From the NCBI GenBank assembly GCA_014529385.2, contig CM043969.1:74382676-74446675 (forward strand): DNA of 64,000 nt. Reading direction: 5' to 3'. The stretch's first letter is position 1, and each line of letters begins with the position of its first letter. This stretch comes from Adiantum capillus-veneris. Lineage: Eukaryota > Streptophyta > Polypodiopsida > Polypodiales > Pteridaceae. The position numbers and the translations under genes are program-made. Of this stretch, positions 1 to 11,273 are shown piece by piece. The notes beneath the pieces are model-generated. The model did not search any database and had not been told where the DNA came from. It saw only the letters and a list, made by a program, of their open reading frames with translations.

Positions 1-437
1 TCATTTAGATAAAAGAAGAAACCTCTAAGAATAGCCATGGGTTACTTTGCAAAACAAAAAAAAACTTGCAAGTAAAAAACAATTCGCACAAAGATTATTC
101 TCTGTGTTTGAGTTTTTCTTGATATTTAACCATTGGTTTTTAGACCAATTTTATCAATTGACTTGGAGAGCTTTAAAGTTTATTTGTGTATTGACAAATT
201 GCCTTACTCTCAAAATCACAAGGTTTTTTAGTATTGTGATGCCAATTTAAGTTCTTTTGGATGCCTATAGTGATTAAATGTTGAATGCTAAAATCATCAA
301 TTTTGCTTTAAGGTTTAAAAATGAATATCAACTAAACATTTTGCGCTTCTTTCTAGAGCCAAAAGAAAGAGATATGTTTTTTTTTTTTTTTGTGGAATAA
401 TTCATGTGAAAGAGAAAATTCTTCTATTCAACCTTTT
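1..437. other. No gene recognised
   Basis: AT-rich sequence with a short T-tract near 377-391. Only short chance reading frames are present, and nothing in them resembles a known family. It may hold the 5' part of the HAD-like relic that follows, but I see no exon there. Confidence 0.5.
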
Positions 438-935
438 ATGGGGCCTCATCGAAGCCATCAACCACCCCCTACTCAATTACTACTTAACTTGAAGCAACAC
501 CAGAAGGTTCTTATCTTAGATATAGAGGGTTTACTACTTCATTCAGTTGAAATGTGACACGGTGGTATTGTTTCATCATGGACCAAGCACATGCAAATTG
601 TCAATGACAAAGATGAAGTTTATCATGTGGTGCGCCGTGATGTAGAAGCTTCCTTGGACTTTTGTTTTGATTATTTTGAACCTTTGATATGGAGTTGCTA
701 TAACCTAACCAAAGCTCAACATTACTTGAGATGTGCTTTTCTAAGCATTATTCAAAGTTCAAGATGTTTATGAGCAATAAGAATTGTCAAAATTTAAATA
801 TTATGATTGGATATAAAAGAGTTTATCATAAGAATTTGACTTCGGTTTGGGGAAAGTTTGAGGATCTACATTCTAGCAACAAATTAATTTTTTATGATAC
901 TCCAAATAGAGTGATGTGGAGACAACTTATGTCAT
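438..935 (+). pseudogene. FCP1/NIF-type HAD phosphatase-like relic
   Basis: Two consecutive reading frames together recall the plant FCP1-homology (NLI-interacting-factor, HAD superfamily) phosphatase-like proteins. The first runs from an ATG at 438. It reads KVLILDIEGLLLH, matching the family's nucleophile strand (KKLLVLDxNGLL), and then RRDVEASLDFCFDYFEPLIW, matching its RPFxxxFLxFCFExFxVGIW block. A stop at 555-557 lies between them. A second frame from about 731 reads YHKNLTSVWGKFEDLHSSN and then KLIFYDTPNR, matching the KPLxLKxLxKxWEKF...SNTLLxDDSPYK segment. The second acidic residue of the DxD motif reads Glu, which is common in the plant branch. The domain is therefore recognisable in order but has an in-frame stop, a frame change near 750 and a shortened middle. 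It is a decayed, perhaps retro-copied, host gene. No neighbour suggests a role. Family assignment is from motif memory. Confidence 0.6.
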
Positions 936-1858
936 GAATTTTTACTTGTCAAGAAGACACTGTTGAGAGTTACATGTTGAAGTTGTTTAGCAAGGATACA
1001 GTGACAGAGATATCAGTTGTACACAAAAACACATATCAAATAGAACTGGTTCATTGTAAATTGTTTTCAAGATGAGTATAAATTGTATATTTATCTTTCA
1101 TTAAACCATTTATCACTATCTTTTCCAATTGAAGTGTACCGTATTGTAAGGGGACTTCTGTATCAATCTAATGTGTTTCACATGGAGTGCACCTTAACAT
1201 TTGGGAGACTCTTTATTAATGGAGTGCATCCTTCTTACGGGTGCTCTTTTTCTTGTTCCTATGGAATTATCTATATTGTGCTCATATCTTGTGTAAATGG
1301 ATCCACTACAAATATTTAGGCCTCGTTGTAACTTGGATTTTTCCATGAAGTACATCCTAGTGAAAGGGGACTTCTTTATTAATAGAGTGGATTCTAATTT
1401 AAGGAGACAAATTTTTCTTTGTATTTTTAGTTTAGAATGTGATCACTATTTTTATTTACAATGTATAAATGGATTTAGTCAAGAGAACCCTTTTTGCTGC
1501 AAGACACAAGTATGACTTGAACAATGTCCTTTTTGCTTCAAAACACGAGTACAACTTCTTATGCTGGGTATTTCTAGTCAATGTGTGGTATATATTGTTT
1601 TGTACTAAATACAAGTTGTATCAATAGAAGACCTCTTTTTTATCCTCATTCAATAAAAAAATATTCATTGAACAATGTTGTAGTCATATTGGCATGGAGA
1701 CTCATACAAGAATATGCCATGTTGTTGTGATATTGGCATGGGAATTCATATGCATGTATACATGCACAAATAAAAGATTTATTATCTAAATCATTACAAT
1801 TTTGGATAATATGCAACTATAATCCATTTGTTTAGAACATAATGTCAAAATCGCAAAA
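936..1858. other. No gene recognised; short internal duplications
   Basis: Plus-strand frames of 72-78 codons are uncharacterised and composition-driven. Small imperfect duplications occur: the phrase GGGGACTTCT with TTTATTAAT and GAGTG recurs at about 1150-1230 and 1366-1390, GACACAAG/AACACGAG phrases sit near 1500-1550, and TATTGGCATGG recurs at about 1688 and 1731. I see no domain, RNA gene or transposon end. Confidence 0.4.
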
Positions 1859-1860
1859 TC

Positions 1861-2075
1861 CATTATTGACGTTAGTTTAATTCTTCTTCCTTATAACTTG
1901 TGTTTTTGAAATATGTTTAATGATAAGAACAATGTAACAAGCACAAGAGCTTTTCCAAATCGCAACTCTTTATCATAAAATCCATTATTGACATTAGTTT
2001 AATTCTTCTTCCTTATAACTTGTGTTTTCCAAATATGTTTAATAATAAGAACAATGTAACAAACACAAGAGCTTT
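1861..2075. repeat. Two-copy tandem duplication, period 122 bp
   Basis: The stretch beginning CATTATTGAC at 1861 recurs at 1983 with few differences. It includes TTCTTCTTCCTTATAACTTG and a tail AATGTAACAA(G/A)CACAAGAGC. No coding content is apparent in either copy. Confidence 0.85.
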
Positions 2076-2574
2076 ACATTCATTATACTTGCAAATAGAT
2101 TGAAATTTTCTTTATAAAAACTTGTCTTTTCTCGTAAATACACATAGAATAGCATTGACACAAGGAGCATGACATTGATTGAAGAGTTTAGAATGGCCAA
2201 GTGGTGGATTAAAAAACCCCTTTGTTTTATAAACTGCATAAAATTAGGATGCCTTAACATAAGTGTATCTAAATATCTAAATGTCTTATCCTCATGAACA
2301 TGTTCAAAATAATGCATCTATGTGCATAAAGTGGCGTATCACATGGTATTCTAAAATGTAATATATGTGATCTTGACGCTTCTTGATGTAGCTCAAAAAA
2401 TATCTAAAAAAGCAAAGTGAAAGTGATATCTTAAATAAAATTTAATTTATATGTTTTGTTTATGGTCAAATTGGCTATATTTATAAAAATTGAAAGTGAT
2501 CATTAGTCTTGGGAATGGGGTTTTTCTCACTGGAAACCATATTTATTTCAATAGAGAACAACTTAGACATATAT
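2076..2574. other. No gene recognised
   Basis: The minus strand carries a 92-codon open frame (2039-2317) that overlaps the end of the 122-bp duplication. Its sequence does not resemble anything I know and it has no signal peptide or motif. I treat it as chance. Confidence 0.4.
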
Positions 2575-2970
2575 GTAGGTACTCATTTTAACAGATCGCT
2601 TTGAGTGTAGCTTGGACAAGAAGTTGACTTTGTATTCCTCCATAGGATAAGGGAACCTAGCTTGGACAAGTGGGCTTTATATTCCTCCATAAGTCAAGGG
2701 AGCCTAGCTTAGATAAGTGAACCATGAAACCAACACTCTTATGATGCAACCAAGCATATGATACATGTTTTATGTATGCTTCATGCTTCAAATGAAGAAG
2801 TCCTAGATTAGCATTGGACTTTTCTTGAATGAGCTTGAATGTCATAGAAAAGTGAGTTAGTCTTCTCAATTTGGGTCCTAGCTTGGACAAGTGGTGGACC
2901 TTGAATAAGTTTAGGTACTCATTTTGAACTTCGCTTGGATAAGTGGTGGGGCCTTGAAACTTCACCTTGA
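2575..2970. repeat. Interspersed GCTTGGACAAG repeat cluster
   Basis: GCTTGGACAAG or a close variant occurs at about 2610, 2660, 2706, 2881 and 2934. The first three lie 46-50 bp apart and share TATTCCTCCATA. The phrase TAGGTACTCATTTT also recurs (about 2577 and 2921), just before a GCTT unit. This is a small degenerate minisatellite. Its minus-strand translation repeats LSKLG, which is only a shadow of the repeat. Confidence 0.65.
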
Positions 2971-4230
2971 GATAAATCATAGGTAAGATAATAAGGCATA
3001 CACAATGATAATGGTTGGAATATACTAGTCTCTTAATGGTTCAATTGACTAACACCATGAAATTTTATGTCCAATTTTGCACTCGGTGTGTAATGTACGT
3101 GCATAAATTGGAATGAGACCTTAAGAAAATTGATGTCTTTGAAAAAAATCTTATTACTTTATTTCTTGTCATCTGATTCACTTTCAAATGTATTCAAACT
3201 TGTACTCAAGTCTAATTATTTAGTAGACGATTCATTGTCATTGGAATGTTTCTTCTTATGCCCTTTCGCCTTCTTGGCTTGTTGCTCAAGTTTCAGTGCC
3301 CTCTGCACCAGATCATTAAACTTTTTAGTCGGTGTTAGAGCTTACTATTCCTTGAGCTTTTTACTTATGAACCCATTTGAAAACCAAGCCCTCATTCTTT
3401 TCTCTAATGGAGGTTTTTGTAGTTGTCTAGTTAGTTCCTTGATTCTCTCTACATAACTCCTAATGACAACCTGCCTTTTTTGATCTTGTCTAGATCACAG
3501 AGGATATCTTCATCCGTGCTATTGTTTGAATATTATAGTCTAAAAGCCTTGATGAACTTATTGTATGACCTAAGCTGGTAGGTTGGGTAGTGGTAGTACC
3601 ATTTCCTTGTTGCCTTCTTGAGTGTCTTGGGAAAGTACTCTCTCCATTCATTTTCATCAATATCCTTAAGATTATCATACTGCTCAAATGCTTGGATGTG
3701 AACATCAAGATCGTCCTTTTTGCCACCTTTGAATACTGGGAATGAAATTTTCAGATTAGTGGAATGCTCGTGACTATCTACTGGTTATAATTTTGGAAAT
3801 TGTCTTCGTTTCTTTCGATTTTTGTTTGCTTTAATGGTCTGTATCCACTTTCTAGTCATTATCAATTTTGGTTTCAATCATTGTGTCTTCATTTTTCTTC
3901 TTTGTCAGCTTGTGTCCGAATGAGTGACGTGTTCTCTTAATGCCCTTTATTTCTTTAGCACCTTTTTGGTTACATTGAGATCCATGAGATTGATTGCATT
4001 ATTCTACTCTCTCTACATGTCTGTGCCTAGAATGAGATGATGGTTGAGAATCCCTCAATTCATCAGGTGTTCTAGGTTGAGGAAAATTGGCATCATTCCA
4101 AGGTTCTCTCTCCGTGTCAGAGCCTTGCTTTAACTCGTGTGGAACTGGGCTGATGCGATCCAGATTCTCCATGAACCTCGTATGTGGCCTTCTGTCTCAG
4201 TTCCTCTAGGTGGCATGACTGATTGTGATG

Positions 4231-4242
4231 GCTCTAGCACCA
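4231..4242 (-). promoter_or_regulatory. Primer-binding-site-like motif
   Basis: The minus strand reads TGGTGCTAGAGC, 9 of 12 bases matching the initiator-Met primer site TGGTATCAGAGC. It lies within a few bases of the inferred LTR end. Confidence 0.45.
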
Positions 4243-4650
4243 ACTTGGAGATAGTTCAATTGTCAAGAGAAAATTATCTCAAGCCACCATGATCGCCAAA
4301 ATAGAATGAGCTGGACACTTTCAATCAGTTATTCTAGGTTGGCAGTTAGAGTCATTTCAAATCAATCAAGACTTCACATCAGAGAAGACAAACTGAAAGA
4401 CAAGACTAAAATTGGAAATGATACCGAACACTGGAACTGGAACTAGAAACTAACACTAAAACTGGGAACTGAAATTGGGATTGTGTATTCAAATAAGAAC
4501 AAGTTTAATGTTGAGACGTAAGCTCAATGTGTATTTGTATTACAAGAGCATGGTAACTCCAAGAAGTGAGATACAAGGGATCTAGATTAAGAATGAACTC
4601 AACCTAAGAGAGAAAGTACACCAATAAGTCCCCCAAAATGATATAATGGC

Positions 4651-4670
4651 CCCCTATTTATAGGCTTTTG
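4651..4670 (-). promoter_or_regulatory. LTR TATA box
   Basis: The minus strand reads CCTATAAATAGGGG here, a canonical plant TATA box. It sits about two thirds of the way through the LTR, where U3 should end and transcription should start. Confidence 0.65.
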
Positions 4671-4734
4671 CTCTGATTGCCTGCACAATGCATCGATTAC
4701 TGTGATAAAATGCAACATGAACTTTCTCTTACAC

Positions 4735-4910
4735 ATCCTTACACTTCACATGTGTTTCCTTACACTACTCATGCTTCTTATAACAAGTGATCTCAAACCT
4801 CTTCTTACACTTCACATGTTTTTCCTTACATTTCCTTACACTTCTCAAACCTCTTCTTACACTTCACATGTTTTTCCTTACATTTCCTTACACTTCTCAT
4901 GGTTCTTCTT
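4735..4910. repeat. Tandem repeat inside the LTR, period 52 bp
   Basis: Copies starting CTTCTTACACTTCACATG lie at 4801 and 4853, with a weaker copy at about 4735. The unit is built on CTTACA and TTTCC phrases. It sits in U3, where repeated enhancer-like blocks are common. Confidence 0.75.
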
Positions 4911-5090
4911 ACAATTGACAAGTTTCTTATTACAAGTCACATGCTTTACCTTACATGACATACTCCTTACAAGTCCTTAATATATGATAAGTAAGTCAGA
5001 GGGGTGCTTTTGTAAGAGAAGTGTATTTTCTTGTGAAAAAAATTAGTTAAGTGAGAGGATTTTTCTACTAGTGACACAAGTGAACTCTTC

Positions 5091-5340
5091 CTCTTTATAG
5101 AATCTAATTTTTAAGTAGTGCTAAGTCCATAGGAGGTTTGTCCCACACTTCTCTTGATTTTTCCTCTCGTGGGAAAAAGTCAAAAGTGCTTCTCCTCTTT
5201 ATAGAAATAAATTTTTAAGCTAGGTCAAGTGTATAGGAGGTTTTTATCATAGTTATCTCGATTTTTCCTCTAGTGGAAAAAAGTCAAAAGTGGACTCCCT
5301 CTTTATAAAACCTCCTCTTTATAGGAGGTTTTTTCCCACA
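5091..5340. repeat. Diverged duplication (about 105 bp) with a 10-bp hairpin
   Basis: Blocks starting CTCTTTATAG at about 5091 and 5196 share TAGGAGGTTT and TTTTTCCTCT phrases. At the end, AAAACCTCCT (5307-5316) and AGGAGGTTTT (5323-5332) form a perfect inverted repeat around a 6-base loop. This lies in the distal U3 of the LTR. Confidence 0.65.
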
Positions 5341-5639
5341 CTCTTCTAGAGTATAAAGATGCAAAGCTATAAATAAGTTTGGTCTTATCTTTAAGAATTT
5401 TGCACTTGTAGAACACAAAAAAAGTTATCAAAAGGGAATTCCCAGGGTGTTACAAACATCTACTCTCCCAAGAACAAGGTTCTTTTATTGATAGACTGCA
5501 TGGAAGACTTGGAAAAATATCACAAGGGCAACTCTCTAGGGTTGAGACCACTTCCACAACAACATTTGACTTTTTATGCTTTTTAAGGCTTTGGGCCTTG
5601 GCCCTTGTTTCTACTGTGTGTTGGGGGTCCCATCGTTGC

Positions 5640-6600
5640 AATAGCTCCAATGACCAAAAAAATTATCAATCTAGAGGGATGAGCTACCCGGCTAGGTTAT
5701 GGAAACACTCACATGGTTAGTGAGCTAATCATGGCAACACAAATGATTAACTCTATAAGGTGAGCTTCTCGGCCTATGGAGGAGCTAAGCCACAATGAAG
5801 GGCAATCTCCATATCCACTTCTCTTCACCTCTAATTAACCCAATCACACACACTACGATTGCAAGACGCGCACAACACTAATCCTATCATGCAACACACT
5901 AATCGCAAGCACACACACATAGATCTATCGAGCACCACACTCCAATCAAACCTACATGCACACACAAGAAAAAGAGGGAAATCACAAAAGATTAGAGAGG
6001 GATTAACCACTAATTAGTTAAGATCTAGTTAATCTAAGCATCATAGGCAATCATAAGAAGTATGAGAGAGGCATAGTGAGAGAGAATGAATCACTGATTA
6101 GTGTTGATCAAGTCTCATGAGCAAGGAGAAGCTTAAGGACTCCATAGCCACACACCTTAAGAGCTCTCACCAAAGAGTGCTCTCAACAAATGATCTTGAG
6201 AACCCTCATTTATTTTACACACTACCTTATATACCTAGGGTAAAAATGCAACGTCTGGACGTCCAAAGCCTTTAGGGCTCCACCACTTACTGAATCTGCA
6301 ACTTAGGCACAGTAACTGACCTATTCTTTACAGCTTGGAACTCCCATTGAGCCCGTAACACATTAGAATATTACAATGGCTTGAAATAAATCGGGAATTT
6401 ACAATACATGACCATTTTGGAAAAACGTGGAAAATGTGTAACTCCAATCTTTACTGCTTCTTCATGTTGATCTTCGATGTGCATTCGTACGTCTTTGGTC
6501 TTTAGCAACTTCTATTAACTAACGTTGACTCAGTCACACTATGTAGTAAGAAGTCCTAACCATGGCTTCTAAGAAAGGCTATTTATTTTTGCTGGCACAA
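5640..6600 (-). repeat. Probable LTR or 3' tail with TATA-like site
   Basis: The minus strand reads CCTAGGTATATAAGG near 6224-6240, a good TATA context. Sequence on either side has no coding signal. I could not find a second copy or clean TG/CA ends, so the LTR call is tentative. Confidence 0.35.
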
Positions 6601-7189
6601 TTTATCCCCTCCTCTAGGATATACTTATATAAATTTTTTGTTTACCCCTTAGGGACCCCTTTGTCTTCTCTCCTAAAATATTTTGTAGATGGTACATTTG
6701 GTCCTTGATTATTGTTTTAGTGAGAGCTGTTGGCTGGTTGTTGATTGGGCATGGCTTAGCTTTGGGTACCCACTTGTAGGCTTCTTTTGGAGAGTGAGAA
6801 GTTTGTTGTCACTTTGATTACTTAGGTCTCCATTGCCATGTCGGCTTTTTGTGATCTGTTGAACCCTCTAATTTGAACTTTGGAATCCATTTATATGTTG
6901 GTTGGTAGGGAGAGAAATTAGTCCGCATGGATTTTTTAAGCCAAAAATCATTGCTTCAAATGTTTCTTTCTTGCTAGAGCTTGGCTGGAATGTTTGTGAG
7001 GTTTGAATGAAGAGGTTTGCTTTGGGTATTGATATCTATTGAGGCTTGGTTTCCATGACGGATTTCTTTACCCAAACTTATTGTACATGCTTCTGTTGGT
7101 ATTTTGCTTAGCTGAGGCCCGATTGTAAGTAGCAGTTCTTGTGGGTCTGCCTTTACATTCCAAATGTGATATGTTTGTGCCAAGGGAGT

Positions 7190-7560
7190 GACACATGCGG
7201 TGCCCTAAAGGTTGTATTGTAAAATGCTGTCTTACCAATTTGGAACAGCTTTGTATGTCCACATCCATGAACTCCTATGATGATTGCTTCATTGAGATCC
7301 GTGTCCACCATGACATGAAACTAATGTGGACATTGGTTGCCATCAATGTTGATTGATACGGGGGCTCGTCCTAATCTAACAATCGTCCATTTCGTGGCTA
7401 CCCATAGCTCAAATTTATTTGGCATAACTATCTTATCTAACAACTTTCGATACTTTGAGTGCTTTATGGCATTGACTCATATGCCAGTATTCACAAGGGT
7501 GCGTTTTGTTGATCCATTTATAAGTTAAACATTCATTCGCACGTCCATTCCTCCAAACCA
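7190..7560 (-). other. Aspartic-protease-like segment of a fossil retroelement
   Basis: Minus-strand phrases run LINGSTKRTLVNTGI and then HSKYRKLLDKIVMPN, APVSINIDGNQCPH and FHVMVDTDLNEAIIIG. This order resembles a retropepsin (Asp-Thr-Gly loop region, flap region, then the ILG-like strand). It lies 3' of integrase on the same strand, which is not the usual Ty3 order, so it may belong to a different fossil inserted here. Confidence is modest. Confidence 0.35.
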
Positions 7561-7699
7561 ATCTACTTCAATCAAAATTGCTTTGATGGGAGGCAATGGT
7601 GTTTCTAGTTGTTAAATTTGTGCGATATTTTGCTGCTCTTTGCGCTTGAGAATCCACAACCTTGCTTCCTGCTTTGCATGGTCTTGAATGGCCTAAGTT

Positions 7700-8370
7700 T
7701 TTTGTTTCTACTTCTTCGCTTGGTAAATCTTATCCAACGTGTCAAGTGAGAGGTAAATGGTATTTCTTTAATCTACAACCATTGATATAATTAGGCTGTT
7801 TCTCTCCCTCTAATGTTGCAAGTTTTACGGCACCATTATGTAATATTTCTTTGATCACAAATGGGCCATCACCTCACTTTTTCAATTTCTTGAAGTGTTG
7901 CTTCAAGGTATAGAGTAACACATAGTCTCCCTTTTGAAACTCCTTGTTTGTCACGTGTTGGTCATGGAATTCTTTTATTTTTCATTTTTGTGCATATATG
8001 GCTGCAACAACCTTGAGTTGCATGCAATTCATCTAATCTGGTGAGTTGTGCAACCCGGCCTGACAACTCACGTCTAGGCCATCCTAAGTCTTCTACCACT
8101 TGTAGTGTGAGAACTAAGAATTCTAAAGGCATTGATCCCAAACACCAAATTGAAAGGTGTTGTTTCCAATTTTGTTTTGTATGCTACCCTATATGCCCAA
8201 TGAGCTGAATATAATTTTTGGTTCCAATCGGCTCTGAGCTCATTTATGATTTTTGTAAGCACGCTACATAGAATTTTGTTTTTCAGTGACTGGCTAGATC
8301 TACTCTTAAGAGGCATAGGGAGTTGTGAGTAAGATACAAAAGGCATTTCATTCTGCATTTTTCTCAATGC
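7700..8370 (-). other. Ty3/gypsy integrase C-terminal part (fossil)
   Basis: The minus strand reads LTKIINELRADWNQKLYSA and AYKTKLETTPFNLVFG. This is the characteristic segment after the catalytic Glu of Ty3/gypsy integrases (nearly constant in plants as WxxxLxxALWAYRTxxKTxxGxTPFxLVYG). The following stretch (8070 to 7850) continues the family pattern. It is part of the 5.5-8.4 kb element. Confidence 0.75.
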
Positions 8371-8600
8371 TTTGAAAGTATTGTTCCATCATCCATTTCA
8401 CTTTCAAATTTGCACGGTCTGTTTTTTTTTTCTCCTTTATTCATTTCAGTACCTAGAAGTAGGTTAAGTAGCAACTACAACCATCAAATTGAGCTAAAAG
8501 GTTCAAGGCAAAAACTATAAAGAACCATATTTTAGTAAGTGAGACCATAACTCAAAAAATAGGGAAATTTCATGATCAAAGCCTGAACGTTGATCAAAAC
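8371..8600. other. No feature recognised
   Basis: A pyrimidine-rich stretch that separates the integrase fragment from the tandem array. No coding match was seen. Confidence 0.4.
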
Positions 8601-9600
8601 CCAAAAATTAGTGGAAAAAAGGGATAACCAAACCCAATAGAAGTAATTTGGAAAGTTTCATCCAGTTTGGTGGAGGAACATGGATCACAATCCATGTACC
8701 TCTGTGAATGTTTGAATGGAAACTGACACCATTGGGACAAGGGTCACTGAATACACAATTTTGGAGTGAAATTGACACTGAAACACACTCAAAATCAAGA
8801 AATTGGACAAGAAGCACAAAAACCTTGGAATTTGACCAAAATTTGGGACTTTTTAACTTTTACAGATCCAAATCCAAAAAGGTGTGAGAATTGACCTCTA
8901 CAGGGCATAAACACTATGCTAACAAAGTTTCATGCCAAAATGCTGTCAAACATGGATCAAGATCCATGTACCTTTTGACCATATGAGCCTGAGATTTGAG
9001 CGGTAGGGAGTTGACAATATTTAGAGAAACTTTTGCAAAGAGCACCATAGAAAAAAATTCAAAAAAGTTGACCAAATTATCAAAAATCCAATAGCTAGTC
9101 AAAAGCCTCAGGGTAGACACAAAAAATTTCTTTTGATTGACAAAAGGTTTTGCAAAGCCAAAAATAAGTGTTGGAGTAGACTATTTAAAATGCAAGTAAT
9201 CGTCAAGCCAAATTTGGGGTCCAAATCTGATGAAACATGGATCACGATCCATGTACCTTTTTTTATTTTTGGGACAGAGACCATATAGACTTGTAGCGGA
9301 GAACAAACAAAACTTCCAAAAGCAAGGTAGCCAAAAAAGTTCAAAAAAATGGATCAAAAGTGGGAAATAGAACTTCAAGTTCAAAAACCACCAAGTAGAC
9401 ACAGGGTTTAATTATTGGGTGACCTAAATTGATCCAAATCTCATAAAAACCATATAGCAAGGATTAGTGGACTAAGACAAAATTGTGTGCCAAGTTTTAG
9501 TGAAATTCGACACAAAGGTACATGGATAGAGATCCATGCTCATTTGTTATAGATTGAGCCCAGACTCTTACCATACTTAGCATTAGTCCCTAGAAGCATA
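8600..9600. repeat. Diverged tandem array, unit about 280 bp, palindromic core
   Basis: Four units are aligned by the near-palindrome CATGGATCNNGATCCATG followed by TACC, at about 8681, 8951, 9236 and 9521; in the last the TACC-equivalent lies on the other side. Spacings are about 270, 285 and 285 bp. Outside the core the units also align. AGTTTCAT or a variant precedes the core, ACCATATGAGCC or ACCATATAGAC follows it in two units, AAAAAAGTTCAAAAAA-like text sits mid-unit, and GTAGACACA ends units two and three. The minus-strand frames across it (repeating GTWIVIHV and KRYMDxDPC) are shadows of the repeat. It looks like an old satellite or a subterminal array of a lost element. Confidence 0.7.
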
Positions 9601-9989
9601 GTGGTCTTTTTCAAATTGAGTTTCAATAATTTTGTCGTAAGTGCGATGAAATCTTATTGGTTTCATATTTTGACTGATAGAATGGCTGTAAACTTATAGC
9701 CACCACCAAGTGTTTTTTGTACAGATTGCAAGAGATAGAGTGTGTGGCTCAGGGTGTTTTGAAACAAAGGATTTGGATGCACCCAAATGGTAACATGTCA
9801 GGGTTTTTCAAGAGTGCTATCTTGATGTATTTGGAATTAGGCAGACTATCTTAGAGTACAAACCCCAATGTTAGAGACCAAGTCAGTCGTATCTCAATAG
9901 AAGAGAGTGTTAATCAAGGAACGTTGCCAACCTCAGAGCTGACCTTAGAGGAAATTCTTTCAAATAATTCTTTGGAGAGATCTTACATG
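9601..9989. other. No gene recognised
   Basis: Possible 5' leader of the element that follows, since its first protein-like stretch starts at about 10030, but no LTR end or primer site could be identified. Confidence 0.35.
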
Positions 9990-11273
9990 TATATGGCATA
10001 GGAGTTTAAGAGTGTGAGCTTCGAAGAGAAAACAACCATGGGAGCAAGACCACCCCAACCAGAACCAACCATGAAACTGTTGCATTTGAAAATGAACAAG
10101 GTGCTAAAATTTACAAAAATGATATGGATTGCTATTGTGTGAAACTAGAAGAGAGACCTACCGAGTTCAAAGATATAGTTTTTGTGGACTACAACAATGA
10201 TTGATACTTTGATGACGAGGGAACCATGTATCTAGTTGTGCAAAATCCCTATATTGTGGACAAGTGGGGATTAATAAGCACCAAAGATAAGGTTGATGTC
10301 GAGTCTGAAGAAAAGCCACCAAAGCTGGCCTAATGCAATGCTTAGGCGAGTAAATATGGGAACTTAAATCAACACTAACAATACACATGTGGATTTGTAC
10401 AAGTATGGCAATGGAAACAAAATTCTCTACCATAAGTGTGGCGAGCCCAACATTGGAGAATTAATGGAGAAAAAATTCTTATATGTTTTTCACATATGAA
10501 GAAGGTAGGGATACCCAAGTGGTAATGCTTGATAAGTATGAACGACAGTCCTCTGCCATAGACTGTGGAGCTAGAGAGATATACGTACTTTGGAGGACCT
10601 CTCCTTCAATACTATGTCACTCTTGATACACATAGACTGTCTCTAAAACGAGGCCAAAAACTGCGAGAGGGAGTTTGATGAGAACTAGAGTGGAATATTT
10701 GTTCAGTCAACCACATTTTTCTATACCTAGATCGATGGGATCGTTAAGTTCAAGGTTTCCAATGACCACGCATTGGGGAGTGAGTCTCCCATTAGGATTC
10801 ACACCACGAGGGTTACTGATACCTGAACCGAAGCTAGAGATGCAAGACCTGATGAGAGAGCAATTGATCAAACTCCCACTAGAGCACCTATCAGTGGATA
10901 TGAAGCAAGAAATGTTGTATTAGGGGAGCCTAGAATGATGAGAGTGGTAGCAAAAACACAAAGAATTTGACCATCTCAAGTGAACAAGTGTGTTGCCAAA
11001 AAGTCAAATGGGTAAGGGGATCCATGGACACATGTTTCACTCCTTAAGCAAGCCTTAAGAGCCAAACAATTCAGGGATTTCCACACTCAGTACAAAATAT
11101 TTGGATTGACCTTGGAAGAAATACCATTGACTTGGTTCCAACCATTAAACAGCATAGATTTTCTAAACATTGATCAAATCTTAAAATAGTCTGTCAAGGG
11201 ATTCTCAAAAAGAGGAATCAAGCACAATACAATTTCTCATATCTATGCCTTTAAACAAAAGGAGAACAAAAAG

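Larger units (their letters stand above)
3100..5454 (-). mobile_element. Ty3/gypsy fragment: 5' LTR, primer site and gag (minus strand)
   Basis: This is the 5' part of a minus-strand LTR retrotransposon, broken at several points. Reading from high to low coordinates there is an LTR (about 5454 to 4246), a primer-binding-site-like motif (4242-4231) and a gag region (about 4200 to 3130). Gag is seen from minus-strand phrases such as HIQAFEQYDNLKDIDENEW and FPKTLKKATRKWYYHYP, the retrotransposon-gag capsid pattern, and from a polar basic and acidic N-terminal stretch near 4000-4180. No protease or reverse transcriptase follows below 3100, so the body is truncated there. It is old and not functional. 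Confidence 0.7.
4246..5454 (-). repeat. LTR of the 3.1-5.45 kb element
   Basis: On the minus strand it begins TGTAACACCCTGGGAATTCC, a very common Ty3/gypsy LTR start, and ends in CA just before the primer-site-like motif. Length is about 1.2 kb. A TATA box lies inside on the same strand. Only one copy is in the window, so the inner boundary at 4246 is inferred from spacing to the primer site. Confidence 0.6.
5455..8370 (-). mobile_element. Ty3/gypsy 3' part: integrase, protease-like segment, probable LTR (minus strand)
   Basis: This is a second minus-strand element, broken in many places. The integrase core end is at about 8367-8074 and the segment after it runs to about 7700. A stretch resembling a retroviral-type aspartic protease lies at about 7560-7190. 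An AT-rich tail at about 6600-5640, with a TATA-like site, may be the 3' LTR. The reverse transcriptase and first half of integrase are missing upstream of 8370. Boundaries with the LTR at 5454 and the repeat array at 8600 are approximate. It looks old. Confidence 0.55.

Noticed and set aside
64-250. 67-codon frame at the left edge
   Set aside because: Phe/Lys-rich, AT-driven composition with no motif and no neighbouring context.
1859-2990. CRISPR-like array from the recurring GCTTGGACAAG motif
   Set aside because: Spacing is irregular, repeats are short and diverged, and the setting is a plant nuclear genome.
8608-9402. Overlapping minus-strand open frames of 68-78 codons with repeating GTWIVIHV and KRYMDxDPC
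   Set aside because: They arise from the 280-bp tandem repeat read in two frames. No unit keeps a longer frame.
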